A stretch of DNA of 64,000 nt from Kitasatospora azatica KCTC 9699 (lineage in GTDB: Bacteria > Actinomycetota > Actinomycetes > Streptomycetales > Streptomycetaceae). Positions 17,901 to 25,788 of the stretch are shown here, in pieces (position 1 is the stretch's first letter; each line of letters opens with the position of its first letter). A program made the position numbers and the translations under genes. The notes under the pieces were generated by a model, which made no database searches, had not been told where the DNA came from, and saw only the letters and a list, made by a program, of their open reading frames with translations. Location of the stretch: assembly GCF_000744785.1 (NCBI RefSeq), contig NZ_JQMO01000003.1, positions 3,162,001 to 3,226,000 on the forward strand. Direction: 5' to 3'.

Positions 17901-17953
17901 TGGTTCTAGTCATCTGACAAGTGCTCAGAAGATTGATGGAAGAGGAGAGTGGG

Positions 17954-19498
17954 ATGAGCGTACTGACGCAGCAGCGCCGGGCGAACCCGCCCAAGGCGCG
18001 GCCCTCGGGTGGCCTGTCCACCCTGATCGCGGTGGCCCTGGCCAGCGTGATGCTGCCGCTCACGGTCACCGGACCCGCCGTGGCGCTGCCCAAGCTGGCC
18101 ACCGATCTGGCGGCCGGTGTCGGGGCGGCCCAGTGGGTGCAGAACGCCTACGGTGTTACTTTCGCGGCATTCCTGCTGGCGGCCGGCGGCCTCGGCGACC
18201 GGTTCGGTCGCAAGCGGATCCTGGTCCTCGGCAGCTGGCTCTTCCTGGCGATGTCGCTGGTCTGCGGCCTGGTCTCGAACATCGTGCTGATCGACCTGGC
18301 CCGCGCGGTCCAGGGTGTCGGCGCGGCCGGCGTGCTCACCAGCGGTGCGGCGATCCTGGCCGCCTCGTTCGAAGGACACGCCCGCACCAAGGCTTTCGGG
18401 GTACTCGGTGCCTCTTTCGGTTTCGGCCTGGCGCTCGGCCCGCTGGTGGCGGGCGCACTGGTCGGCAGCATCGGCTGGCGCGCGGTCTTCCTGATGAACG
18501 TGGTGCTCGGCGTGGTCGTGCTGTCGCTGCTCCCCAAGGTCCGCGAGTCGCGTGACCCCAACCCCGGACGGGTCGACTGGGGCGGCCTGGTGACCTTCAG
18601 CGGCAGCCTCTTCCTGCTCGCCATGTTCTTCGTGCAGGGCCCCGAGCAGGGTTGGGCCAGCCCCACCGCGATCGGTTCGCTGATCGGCTTCGCCGTCTTC
18701 ATGCTGCTCTTCGTGCTGGTCGAAGGGCGCGTCCAGCGCCCGATGTTCGACCTCTCGCTGTTCAAGCGGCCGACCTTCATCGTGGTGGTCTGCCAGCCCT
18801 TCACCATCACCTTCGGCTTCGTGGTGCTGCTGGTCTACCTGCCCCAGTACTTCCAGGGCGTCGGCTCGCTGAGCGCCACCGCCGCCGGTGCGGTGCTGCT
18901 GCCGCTGACCATCCCGGTGCTGGCGCTGCCGCTGGTCGCCGGACGGATCGCCACCCGGGTTCCGCTGCGGGTGATGCTCGCCGCCAGCTCGGCGCTGATC
19001 GCCGCCGGGTCGCTCTGGCTGGTCGTCCTGCAGCCCTCCTCCGGCCTGTCCGGACTGATCGGCCCGCTGGCCGTCTTCGGGATCGGTGTCGGCAGTGCCT
19101 TCGGTGTGATGGACAACGCCGCGGTCAGCGTGGTGCCGGTCGAGCGGGCCGGCGTGGCCTCCGGCATCTTCAACACCATGCGGATCACCGGCGAGTCGAT
19201 CGCCATCGCCGGCGCCGGCGCCCTGCTGGCCAGCCTGGCCGGCAACCGACTGCACGGCGTGGTGCCGGGGCTGAGCCCTGCCCAGGAGCAGAAGCTGGCC
19301 GGTGACGCCGTCCAGGGACGACTGCGCGACTCGCTGGACGCGCTGCCTGCGGGCACCCGTGCGGCGGCCAACCAGGCGGTGGGGCACGCCCTGACCTCGT
19401 CCATGCACACCGCCTTCATCGTGCTGGCCGTGCTGGCGCTGATCGGCGCTGTGACCACCTACGCCGTGGTGCGCGACCGTGAGCTCGACCGCAGCTGA
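17954..19498 (+). CDS. MFS multidrug exporter, DHA2 family
   Basis: The 514-aa product starts at ATG 17954 behind AGAGGAGAG. It has about 14 transmembrane segments. Family signs include MLPLTVTGPAVALPKLATDL, the motif A loop GDRFGRKRILVLGS, and ARAVQGVGAAGVLTS. These are drug/proton antiporters of the EmrB/QacA type. It is divergent from the FAD monooxygenase and probably exports the locus product or an inducing compound. The C-terminal loop (MHTAFI) is typical of the family. Confidence 0.9.
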   Translation: MSVLTQQRRANPPKARPSGGLSTLIAVALASVMLPLTVTGPAVALPKLATDLAAGVGAAQWVQNAYGVTFAAFLLAAGGLGDRFGRKRILVLGSWLFLAMSLVCGLVSNIVLIDLARAVQGVGAAGVLTSGAAILAASFEGHARTKAFGVLGASFGFGLALGPLVAGALVGSIGWRAVFLMNVVLGVVVLSLLPKVRESRDPNPGRVDWGGLVTFSGSLFLLAMFFVQGPEQGWASPTAIGSLIGFAVFMLLFVLVEGRVQRPMFDLSLFKRPTFIVVVCQPFTITFGFVVLLVYLPQYFQGVGSLSATAAGAVLLPLTIPVLALPLVAGRIATRVPLRVMLAASSALIAAGSLWLVVLQPSSGLSGLIGPLAVFGIGVGSAFGVMDNAAVSVVPVERAGVASGIFNTMRITGESIAIAGAGALLASLAGNRLHGVVPGLSPAQEQKLAGDAVQGRLRDSLDALPAGTRAAANQAVGHALTSSMHTAFIVLAVLALIGAVTTYAVVRDRELDRS

Positions 19499-19628
19499 GC
19501 ACCCCCGTGCGCCTCGGAGCGCGCGCTTCGGATCACGTTCTTTGGACACATCGCAGAACCCGCAAGGCACATACCGCAAAGCCCCGCACAGCAGTCCCGC
19601 TGTGCCACACTGGAGGAGTCAACAGGCC

Positions 19629-20579
19629 ATGCAGAACCGGCAGTTGGGCAACAAGGGCGAAGAGGTCGGCGCGATCGGCCTGGGCTGCATGGGCATGAGC
19701 TTCGCCTACAGCCGGACCCGCCGGGACGACGCCGAGTCGATCCGAGTGATCAACCGGGCGATCGACCTGGGGGCCACCCTGATCGACACCGCTGATGTCT
19801 ACGGCCCCCACACCAACGAGGAGCTGGTGGGCCGGGCGATCCGCGGCCGGCACGAGGAGATCGTGCTGGCCAGCAAGGCGGGACTGGTCATCCGGGACGG
19901 CGCCATCGTCCCGGACGGCCGCCCCGAGCACCTGCGCCAGGCCGCCGAGGACTCGCTGCGCCGGCTCGGCGTCGAGCGGATCGACCTCTACCAGCTCCAC
20001 CGGGTCGACCCGGCCGTTCCGGTCGAGGAGTCCTGGGGCGTGCTGGCGGAGCTGGTCCAGCAGGGCAAGCTCGGCCGGATCGGCCTCTCCGAGGCCACCG
20101 TCGAGCAGCTGGCGGCGGCGCACCGGATCCACCCGGTCGCCACCGTCCAGAGCGAGCTCTCGCTCTGGAGCCAGGACCAGCTCGACCAGGTGGTCCCCTG
20201 GACCAAGGAGAACGGAGTCGGCTTCATCGCCTACTCGCCGCTCGGCCGGGCCTTCCTGACCGGGGCGATCAGCTCCTCCCGCCAGTTGGAGGACGACGAC
20301 TGGCGGCGGCAGAACCCGCGCTTCCAGGCGGACGCCATCGAGGCCAACCAGAAGCTGGCCGACAGCGTCGCCGAGGTGGCCGCCCGCTACGGCGCCACCC
20401 CGTCCCAGGTCGCCCTGGCCTGGGTGCTGGCCCAGGGCGAGCACATCGTGCCGATCCCCGGCACCAAGCGGCTCGCCTACCTGGAGGAGAACGTCCGGGG
20501 CGCGGACCTCACGCTCTCGGCCGAGGACCTCGCACTGCTCAGCCGACTGGGCAACGAGGCCGTCGGAACCCGCTACTGA
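19629..20579 (+). CDS. Aldo/keto reductase
   Basis: The 316-aa product starts at ATG 19629 behind GGAGGAG. Its tetrad is Asp53 (TLIDTAD), Tyr58, Lys83 (ASKAG) and His124 (YQLHRVDP). The closing segment IPGTKRLAYLEENV binds NADP. It is close to the YajO/AKR13-like group that reduces aldehydes. It lies 122 bases before the AfsA-like gene, in the same direction, and could be the ketoreductase that γ-butyrolactone-type pathways need, although those known use other reductase folds. Confidence 0.87.
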   Translation: MQNRQLGNKGEEVGAIGLGCMGMSFAYSRTRRDDAESIRVINRAIDLGATLIDTADVYGPHTNEELVGRAIRGRHEEIVLASKAGLVIRDGAIVPDGRPEHLRQAAEDSLRRLGVERIDLYQLHRVDPAVPVEESWGVLAELVQQGKLGRIGLSEATVEQLAAAHRIHPVATVQSELSLWSQDQLDQVVPWTKENGVGFIAYSPLGRAFLTGAISSSRQLEDDDWRRQNPRFQADAIEANQKLADSVAEVAARYGATPSQVALAWVLAQGEHIVPIPGTKRLAYLEENVRGADLTLSAEDLALLSRLGNEAVGTRY

Positions 20580-20585
20580 GCCACC

Positions 20586-20621
20586 GCCACCACGATGCAC
20601 AGCGCCACCACGATGCACAGC
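20586..20621 (+). repeat. 18-bp tandem repeat, two copies
   Basis: Two exact copies of GCCACCACGATGCACAGC directly after the reductase stop and before the AfsA-like gene, followed by a partial third (GCCACC). Confidence 0.85.
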
Positions 20622-20701
20622 GCCACCCGAACCATCAGCACCACGAACGGCAATGAGCGAACACCTACCCCTCACCTGATCAGAAACAGGAGCCCCTAGC
20701 C

Positions 20702-21862
20702 GTGACCACCACGACCCCGACCGCGACCGTCACCACCACCGCCACTGCCACCGAGCTGATCGAGCTGTCCGGGACCACCCTGGTGGCGCCCCGCCCCGGC
20801 GGCCCGCTGCCGCTCTCTTTCGCGGCCACCGTCAACCGGGCGCTGGTGCACCGGGACGCGCTGAGCGAGGTCTTCGTCACCGACCTGCGCGAGGCCGGCG
20901 ACCTGGAGTACGCCGCCGCGGCCCAGCTGCCCCGCTCGCACGCCTACTACGGCGACCACCTGCTGCGGCCCGGCACCTACGACCCGGTGCTGCTGCTGGA
21001 GGTGGCCCGGCAGGTCACCCTGGCCGGTGCCCACGAGTTCTACGACGTGCCGGCCAACCACAAGTTCATCCTCACCTTCCTGCGCATCCACCTGCTCCGC
21101 CCGCAGCTGCTCACCATCGGCGACTCCCCGCTGAACATCTCGCTCCGGGTCAAGGTCACCGACCGCAAGGTGCGCAACGGCAGCGTCACCGGCCTCGACC
21201 ACACCATCGAGCTGCTGGCGGACGGCACCCTGATCGGCTGGGCCGGCGTCGGCCTGCGCTTCCGTGACCCGCAGGGCTACCGCGACCTGCGGCTGACCAA
21301 CCGCAGCGGCGCCCCGCTGCCGACCACCGCCGCGCTGCCCCCGCAGTCCGTGGAGACCGGCGGCCGCCTCGCCCTGCCGGTCGCGCCCCACCTGGTCGGC
21401 CGCGCCGACCCGAAGAACGTGGTGCTGCTCGAGCCGACCGCGGCCGAGGACGCCACCCGGGCCTCGCTGCGGATCCCCGCCGAGCACCCGAGCCTGTTCG
21501 ACCACCCGCAGGACCACCTGCCCGGCATGGTGCTCGCCGAGGGTGCCCGCCAGCTGGCCCTGTTCACCGCGCTGGACAGCAAGGGTCTCTCCACCGCCAA
21601 GACCTTCCCGGTGGCGATCGAGGTCACCTTCAGCAAGTTCGGCGAGCTGGAGGCGGAGACCGTGCTCAGCGCCACCGTGGGCGAGGAGCGGGCCACCGGC
21701 CAGGACGAGGAGCAGGTCTACTACACGCTGGGCGGGACGGTGGACTTCGGCGAGGACGCCGAGCGCAGCGTCGTCACCCAGCTGCCGGTCCAGGTGGACG
21801 TGCGGCAGAACGACGAGTCGATCGCCAAGTTCACCATCGGCCTGGCCCGCGTCGCCGGCTGA
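20702..21862 (+). CDS. AfsA-like γ-butyrolactone/furan-type autoregulator synthase
   Basis: The 386-aa product, from GTG 20702 behind AGGAG, contains two hot-dog A-factor synthesis domains. Domain 1 has the helix LLLEVARQ (Glu100, Arg103, Gln104). Domain 2 has DHLPGMVLAEGARQ (Asp271, His272, Glu280, Arg283), the conserved signature of AfsA/ScbA/MmfL. These enzymes join a beta-ketoacyl thioester to dihydroxyacetone phosphate to give a butenolide phosphate. It is longer than AfsA (about 300 aa) because of a Thr-rich N-terminus and a linker. A HAD phosphatase and a KAS III gene follow, which supply plausible dephosphorylation and acyl-building steps. Confidence 0.85.
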   Translation: MTTTTPTATVTTTATATELIELSGTTLVAPRPGGPLPLSFAATVNRALVHRDALSEVFVTDLREAGDLEYAAAAQLPRSHAYYGDHLLRPGTYDPVLLLEVARQVTLAGAHEFYDVPANHKFILTFLRIHLLRPQLLTIGDSPLNISLRVKVTDRKVRNGSVTGLDHTIELLADGTLIGWAGVGLRFRDPQGYRDLRLTNRSGAPLPTTAALPPQSVETGGRLALPVAPHLVGRADPKNVVLLEPTAAEDATRASLRIPAEHPSLFDHPQDHLPGMVLAEGARQLALFTALDSKGLSTAKTFPVAIEVTFSKFGELEAETVLSATVGEERATGQDEEQVYYTLGGTVDFGEDAERSVVTQLPVQVDVRQNDESIAKFTIGLARVAG

Positions 21863-21904
21863 CGCCCGCTCAGGCTCCCCCACGCCTGAGCCCCGGTTCC
21901 TGAG

Positions 21905-21954
21905 GGCCCCGCACCTGAGGACCTGCACCCGAGGCCCCGCACCTGAGGACCTGC
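21905..21954 (+). repeat. 22-bp direct repeat, two copies
   Basis: GGCCCCGCACCTGAGGACCTGC occurs at 21905-21926 and 21933-21954, separated by 6 bases, in the 203-base gap between the AfsA-like and HAD genes. Nothing else is recognisable in that gap apart from the GGAGGAG site at 22053. Confidence 0.85.
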
Positions 21955-22065
21955 TTCCCCCACCACCGCTCCATGCCGTCACTGTCAGGCGGCCCCCGCC
22001 AGTCCGGGCACCGTCGCCCGGTCCCGGCCGGCGGCCGCCTGACGCACTCCCTGGAGGAGAGACCG

Positions 22066-22746
22066 ATGCCCAGCACCGCAGCCGCCTTCTTCGACGTGGA
22101 CGAGACGCTCGTCCGAGTGAAGAGCATGTTCCACTTCCTCGACTTCTACCTGAACCGCCGCGGTGAGCCCGAGGGCACCTACGACCGGCTGGTCGGCGAG
22201 CTGCGGGCGGCGGCCGAGCAGGGCGCCCCGCGCCAGGAGATCAACCGCGCCTACTACCGCCTCTACACCGGGGAGAGCGCCGAGAAGCTCGCGGCGGCCG
22301 GCGAGGCCTGGTTCGAGCAGACCGTCGAGCAGCGGCTCTTCGTCCCCGAGACGGTGGCGGCACTGGCCGAGCACCGCGCGAAGGGCGATGTCACGGTCCT
22401 GGTCTCCGGCTCCTTCTTCGCCTGCCTGGACCCGATTGCCGCGCAGCTGCGGGCCGACTGGGCCTTCGGCACCCGCCCGGTGATCCGGTCCGGCCGACTG
22501 ACCGGCGAGGTGGTCACCCCGGTGATCGGGGAGACCAAGGGCCGGGTGGCCCGGGCGGCCGCCGCGGTGCGCGGCCTGGACCTGACCCGCAGCTCCGCCT
22601 ACGGCGACCACGCCAGCGACCTGTCGCTGCTCTGCGCGGTGGGCGACCCCGTGGTGGTGGGCGAGGACCCGGTACTGGCCGCCCACGCCGAACTGGCCGG
22701 CTGGCGCCGGCTGCGGCTGGCCGAGCCGGTCAGCGCGAGCCTCTGA
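22066..22746 (+). CDS. HAD-IB family phosphatase (SerB-like)
   Basis: The 226-aa product starts at ATG 22066 behind GGAGGAG. All four HAD motifs are visible: FFDVDETL (Asp10, Asp12), VLVSGSFF (Ser114), GETKGR (Lys158) and YGDHASDLSLL (Asp181, Asp185). HAD-IB enzymes hydrolyse phosphate monoesters such as phosphoserine. Placed between an AfsA-like synthase and a KAS III, it plausibly removes the phosphate of the butenolide or furan intermediate, as proposed for MmfP of methylenomycin-furan loci. That role is inferred from context. Confidence 0.88.
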   Translation: MPSTAAAFFDVDETLVRVKSMFHFLDFYLNRRGEPEGTYDRLVGELRAAAEQGAPRQEINRAYYRLYTGESAEKLAAAGEAWFEQTVEQRLFVPETVAALAEHRAKGDVTVLVSGSFFACLDPIAAQLRADWAFGTRPVIRSGRLTGEVVTPVIGETKGRVARAAAAVRGLDLTRSSAYGDHASDLSLLCAVGDPVVVGEDPVLAAHAELAGWRRLRLAEPVSASL

Positions 22747-22772
22747 ACCGTCCCGCTGCTTCTGCTCCGCTT

Positions 22773-22826
22773 GCTCCGCCCGCTTCACCTGCTCCGCCCG
22801 CTTCACCTGCTCCGCCTGCTTCACCC
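22773..22826 (+). repeat. 18-bp tandem repeat, three copies
   Basis: Three copies of GCTCCGCCCGCTTCACCT (the last with two changes) between the HAD gene and the KAS III gene. Confidence 0.85.
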
Positions 22827-22868
22827 GTCCCGTTCAAACAGTCCGTTCAACCGTCCCAGGAGGGGAAC

Positions 22869-23966
22869 ATGTCGTCTTCCATCGGCATCGTGGGTACCGG
22901 CTCGTACGTGCCCGAGAACATCGTCAGCAACGAGGAGATCGCGGCCGGCGCGGGGGTGACCGCGGACTGGATACGGTCCAAGACCGGGATCAACCAGCGC
23001 CATCGCGCCGCCGACCACGAGGCCACCTCGGACCTGGCCGCCGAGGCCGCCCGGCGGGCGCTGCGGCAGGCCGGCCTGACGGCCGACCAGGTCTCCTTCA
23101 TCGTGGTCGCCACCTCCACCCCCGACCACCCGCAGCCCGCCACCGCCAGCCTGGTGCAGAACCTGATCGGCGCCCACCGCGCGGCCGCCTTCGACCTCAA
23201 CGCGGTGTGCAGCGGCTTCCTCTACGCCCTCACCGTCGGCACCCAGATGCTCAAGGCGGGCACCGACCCGGAGGCCCCCTACGGCCTGGTGATCGGGGCC
23301 GACATCTACTCCCGGATCCTGGACTACTCCGACCGCAAGACCGCCATCCTGTTCGGCGACGGCGCTGGCGCCGTGGTGCTCGGCCCGGTGCCGGCCGGCC
23401 TGGGCGTGGTGGAGACCGCGCTGATCGGCCGCGGCGACCAGCACCAGCTGATCGGCGTCTCGGCCGGCGGCAGCCGCAACCCCGCCACGGCCCGCACGGT
23501 GGCCGAGGGCGAGCACTTCTTCCGGATGGACGGCCGCGGGGTGCGCGGCTTCGTCCAGGAGGCCCTGCCCGCCGCGGTCGACGGTCTGCTGACCCGGGCC
23601 GGCCTGCCGGCCGAGCAGGTCAAGCACTTCGTGCCGCACCAGGCCAACGGCGTGATGCTGGGCGAGGTCTGGCCGGAGCTCGGGCTGGAGAACGCCCGGA
23701 TGCACCTGACGGTGGACCAGCACGCCAACACCGGTGCGGCCTCAGTGGCGATCACCCTGGACGACATCCACCGTCAGGGCGCGCTGCGCCGCGGCGAGCT
23801 GGTGATGCTGGCCGGCTTCGGCGGCGGGATGAACATCGGCGCCGCGCTGCTGCGCTGGGCGCTGGACGTGCCGTCGACCGAGGTGGAGGAGGCCGAGCTG
23901 CTGCTGGAGCAGTCGGACGACACGCTGGCCGACTGGGAGCTGCTCGCGGGGGCCGCTTCCCGCTGA
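22869..23966 (+). CDS. 3-oxoacyl-ACP synthase III (KAS III/FabH-like)
   Basis: The 365-aa product starts at ATG 22869 behind AGGAGGGG. The catalytic triad of KAS III is complete: Cys114 (LNAVCSGFL), His257 (VPHQANG) and Asn287 (HANTGAAS). These enzymes condense a starter acyl-CoA with a malonyl carrier. It is about 30 residues longer than FabH, with an acidic C-terminal tail (STEVEEAELLLEQSDD). No acyl carrier gene is next to it, so it may use the fatty-acid ACP or act as an acyltransferase. Next to the AfsA-like gene, it probably builds the beta-ketoacyl substrate. Confidence 0.88.
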   Translation: MSSSIGIVGTGSYVPENIVSNEEIAAGAGVTADWIRSKTGINQRHRAADHEATSDLAAEAARRALRQAGLTADQVSFIVVATSTPDHPQPATASLVQNLIGAHRAAAFDLNAVCSGFLYALTVGTQMLKAGTDPEAPYGLVIGADIYSRILDYSDRKTAILFGDGAGAVVLGPVPAGLGVVETALIGRGDQHQLIGVSAGGSRNPATARTVAEGEHFFRMDGRGVRGFVQEALPAAVDGLLTRAGLPAEQVKHFVPHQANGVMLGEVWPELGLENARMHLTVDQHANTGAASVAITLDDIHRQGALRRGELVMLAGFGGGMNIGAALLRWALDVPSTEVEEAELLLEQSDDTLADWELLAGAASR

Positions 23967-24065
23967 CCACAACACCGCTGACCACAACACCGCTGACCAC
24001 AACACCGCTGACCACAACACCGCTGGCCACAACACTGCTGGCCACAACACCGCTGACCAGAACAC
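23961..24065. repeat. 15-bp tandem repeat, seven copies
   Basis: Seven units of CGCTGACCACAACAC: four exact, then three with single or double changes (GCTGGCC, leading T, CCAG). The first copy contains the KAS III stop codon, and the array runs to 28 bases before a terminator. The unit length is a multiple of three, so the array stays open in other frames (a TTPLT repeat), but no gene is evident. Confidence 0.92.
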
Positions 24066-24093
24066 CGCCGTTGGAACACTTCGGGAAATGCTG

Positions 24094-24134
24094 AAGCGCC
24101 GGGCTGAGGGGTAGTCACCCTCAGCCCGGCGCTT
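24094..24134. terminator. Bidirectional hairpin terminator
   Basis: Perfect 17-base arms (24094-24110 and 24118-24134) with a 7-base loop, between the KAS III gene and the convergent MarR gene. Confidence 0.82.
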
Positions 24135-24206
24135 CGCGTTGCGCGCACGACAGGCCGGGCCGGTCGGCTCGGCCCGCCAGTGCGGGCCCAGCCGACCTCC
24201 GCTGGC

Positions 24207-24656
24207 TCAGCCGACCTTCTCGGGCTTGGTCCGGCACTCGGAGAGTGCGGAGGTGCAGCGTGCCAGCAGGCTGACCAGCTGCTCCTTCTCCTCGTCGGTG
24301 AACTCGGCGTGCAGCGCGTCCTCGACGGTCGTCGCCTCGACATCCGCCTTGGCGAGCAGCGCCCGGCCGGCCCGGGTGAGGCGGGCCTCCAGGATGTGGC
24401 TGTGGATCGGGTGCGGCTTGCGCTCCACCAGGCCACGGCCCTCCAGGGTGCTGAGCACCGAGGACATGGTCTGCGGAGTCACCAGGCAGCGGCGGGCCAG
24501 CACCGCCCCCGACAGTCCGGGCTCCTCGAACAGCACCAGCAGCACGGTGTACTGCGGGGTGTTCAGCTTGAACTGGCGAAGCGACGCGTGCTTCGCCGCG
24601 ATCAACTCTTGCTCGGCCCGCTTGAGGTGGTGTCCTAGTCGGCGGTCGATAGGCAT
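24207..24656 (-). CDS. MarR family transcriptional regulator
   Basis: I favour the ATG at 24656, which has AAGGAGG 7 bases upstream; the ATG at 24662 would leave only one base of spacing. The 149-aa product has a winged helix-turn-helix (LSGAVLARRCLVTPQTMSSVLSTLEGRGLVERK, about 49-82) followed by the wing and a long C-terminal helix. Such proteins usually repress and release DNA on binding phenolic or other small ligands. It ends the biosynthetic-looking locus and is the best local candidate for its control. Nested inverted repeats lie just upstream of its start. Confidence 0.88.
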   Translation of the reverse strand: MPIDRRLGHHLKRAEQELIAAKHASLRQFKLNTPQYTVLLVLFEEPGLSGAVLARRCLVTPQTMSSVLSTLEGRGLVERKPHPIHSHILEARLTRAGRALLAKADVEATTVEDALHAEFTDEEKEQLVSLLARCTSALSECRTKPEKVG

Positions 24657-24680
24657 TCCCATGCCTCCTTGTATATCAGG

Positions 24681-24703
24681 AGCCTTAGGCTTCTATGAAG
24701 CCT
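24681..24703. promoter_or_regulatory. Nested inverted repeats upstream of the MarR gene
   Basis: AGCCT-T-AGGCT (24681-24691) overlaps AGGCTTC-TAT-GAAGCCT (24687-24703), 25-47 bases upstream of the MarR start. This is the expected place for an autoregulatory operator. It does not match the TAAGA-NN-TCTTA form found at 15673 and 17889. Confidence 0.55.
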
Positions 24704-24839
24704 TCTGGTTGGAGAACCTTGCTTGAGAGGCCGATTGACCTCCCTTGACACCTGTACAACAACGGGACGACGTAGGGGTTTCCCGACTTCGGGGCGATCC
24801 CGGTTACGCTGCTCTCCCCGACTGACCAGAGAGGCCGCC

Positions 24840-25508
24840 GTGTTCGGAGTGACTGACATCACCACCTATGCGCTCGGAGCGCTGGTGATCGTTTTGCTGC
24901 CCGGTCCCAACTCGCTCTACGTCCTCTCGGTGGCCGCCCGCAAGGGCGTCCGCACCGGCTACCGAGCGGCCCTTGGTGTCTTCCTTGGCGACTTCACCCT
25001 GATCAGCCTCACCTCGCTGGGCGCCGCCTCGCTGCTCAAGGCCAACCCCGCCGTCTTCGCCGTCGTCCGCTTCGGCGGCGCCGGCTACCTGCTCTGGATC
25101 GGTTTCGGCATGCTCCGCTCGGCCCGCGCGCTCTGGCGCGAGCACCGGGCGACCGCGCAGCCGACGGCGGCCGGAGCCGAGGTCGAGGCCGGGCCGACCC
25201 AGGGGATCGAGCGCCCGTTCCGCCGGGCCCTGCTGATAAGCCTGCTCAACCCGAAGGCGATCCTCTTCCTGCTCTCCTTCTTCACCCAGTTCGTCGACCC
25301 GCACTACGGCGCCCCGGCGCTCAGCTTCGCCGTCCTCGGCGGCATCCTGCAGAGCCTGAGCATGCTCTACCTCTCCGTCCTGATCTTCGCCGGCACCACC
25401 CTGGCCGCCGCCTTCCGCCGCCGCAAGCGCCTCTCCGCCACCCTCACCAGCGGCGTAGCCCTGCTCTTCGCCGGCTTCGCCGCCAAGCTCGCCGCCGCCT
25501 CCGCCTGA
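24840..25508 (+). CDS. LysE/RhtB family amino-acid exporter
   Basis: The GTG at 24840 gives a 222-aa protein with about six transmembrane segments and the family signature LPGPNSLYVLSVAARKGVRTGYRAALG near the N-terminus and SLLNPKAILFLLSFF in the middle. A longer frame from 24723 has a charged, non-membrane start and no ribosome site. Members export amino acids or small metabolites by proton exchange. It is divergent from the MarR gene, so it may be controlled by it or stand alone. Confidence 0.86.
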   Translation: MFGVTDITTYALGALVIVLLPGPNSLYVLSVAARKGVRTGYRAALGVFLGDFTLISLTSLGAASLLKANPAVFAVVRFGGAGYLLWIGFGMLRSARALWREHRATAQPTAAGAEVEAGPTQGIERPFRRALLISLLNPKAILFLLSFFTQFVDPHYGAPALSFAVLGGILQSLSMLYLSVLIFAGTTLAAAFRRRKRLSATLTSGVALLFAGFAAKLAAASA

Positions 25509-25575
25509 GCCGGGTTACGAAGCACCCCCGGAACCTGTGTAGACTTGCCCGCGTTGCCGTCACCGCGGCAGCGGC

Positions 25576-25652
25576 GCCGCTTTAGCTCAGTTGGCCAGAG
25601 CAACGCACTCGTAATGCGTAGGTCTCGGGTTCGAATCCCGAAAGCGGCTCCA
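25576..25652 (+). tRNA. tRNA-Thr (anticodon CGT)
   Basis: A full cloverleaf is visible: acceptor arms GCCGCTT (25576-25582) and AAGCGGC (25642-25648), a D-loop with TTAGCTCAGTTGG, an ACGCA/TGCGT anticodon stem with loop CTCGTAA and anticodon CGT at 25610-25612 (reads ACG), and a T-arm GGGTTCGAATCCC. The CCA end is encoded (25650-25652). A plausible TAGACT -10 box lies at 25540. A rho-independent terminator follows. The 3' end is repeated at 31034, which suggests it served as an integration site. Confidence 0.95.
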
Positions 25653-25690
25653 TGATGAACCCCAGGTCGGGCCTCCGACCTGGGGTTTTT
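25640..25690. repeat. Left copy of tRNA-3'-end direct repeat (att-like)
   Basis: The last 13 bases of tRNA-Thr (GAAAGCGGCTCCA) plus its terminator resemble 31034-31083 (GAGAGCGGCTCCA, then GAACCCCAGGTC and a hairpin). Such duplications of a tRNA 3' end mark the borders of integrative elements. No integrase gene remains between the copies. Confidence 0.6.
25660..25690 (+). terminator. Rho-independent terminator of tRNA-Thr
   Basis: Arms CCCCAGGTCGG / CCGACCTGGGG with a GCCT loop, followed by five T. A near copy occurs at 31054. Confidence 0.92.
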
Positions 25691-25788
25691 CGTTCTCTTG
25701 ACGATGGGAGTCGCTCGAATCCGGCACTCCCGTGCCCCTGCGGCCGCGATTGTCCAGGGTGCGCTGTTCCCAGGTGAAGGTTGGGGTC

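Noticed and set aside
17782..18102. N-terminal extension of the FAD monooxygenase
   Set aside because: It would run through the divergent MFS gene start and the palindrome. The start at 17781 has GAGGAG and the family's normal N-terminus.
23961..24065. Possible CRISPR array (seven regular repeats)
   Set aside because: Units are only 15 bases and adjoin without unique spacers, and there are no cas genes. It is a plain tandem repeat.
9291..24656. γ-Butyrolactone receptor (ScbR/ArpA-like) partner for the AfsA gene
   Set aside because: The only regulator in the locus is of the MarR type. No TetR-type receptor is near the AfsA-like gene, so a classical signalling pair is not supported here.
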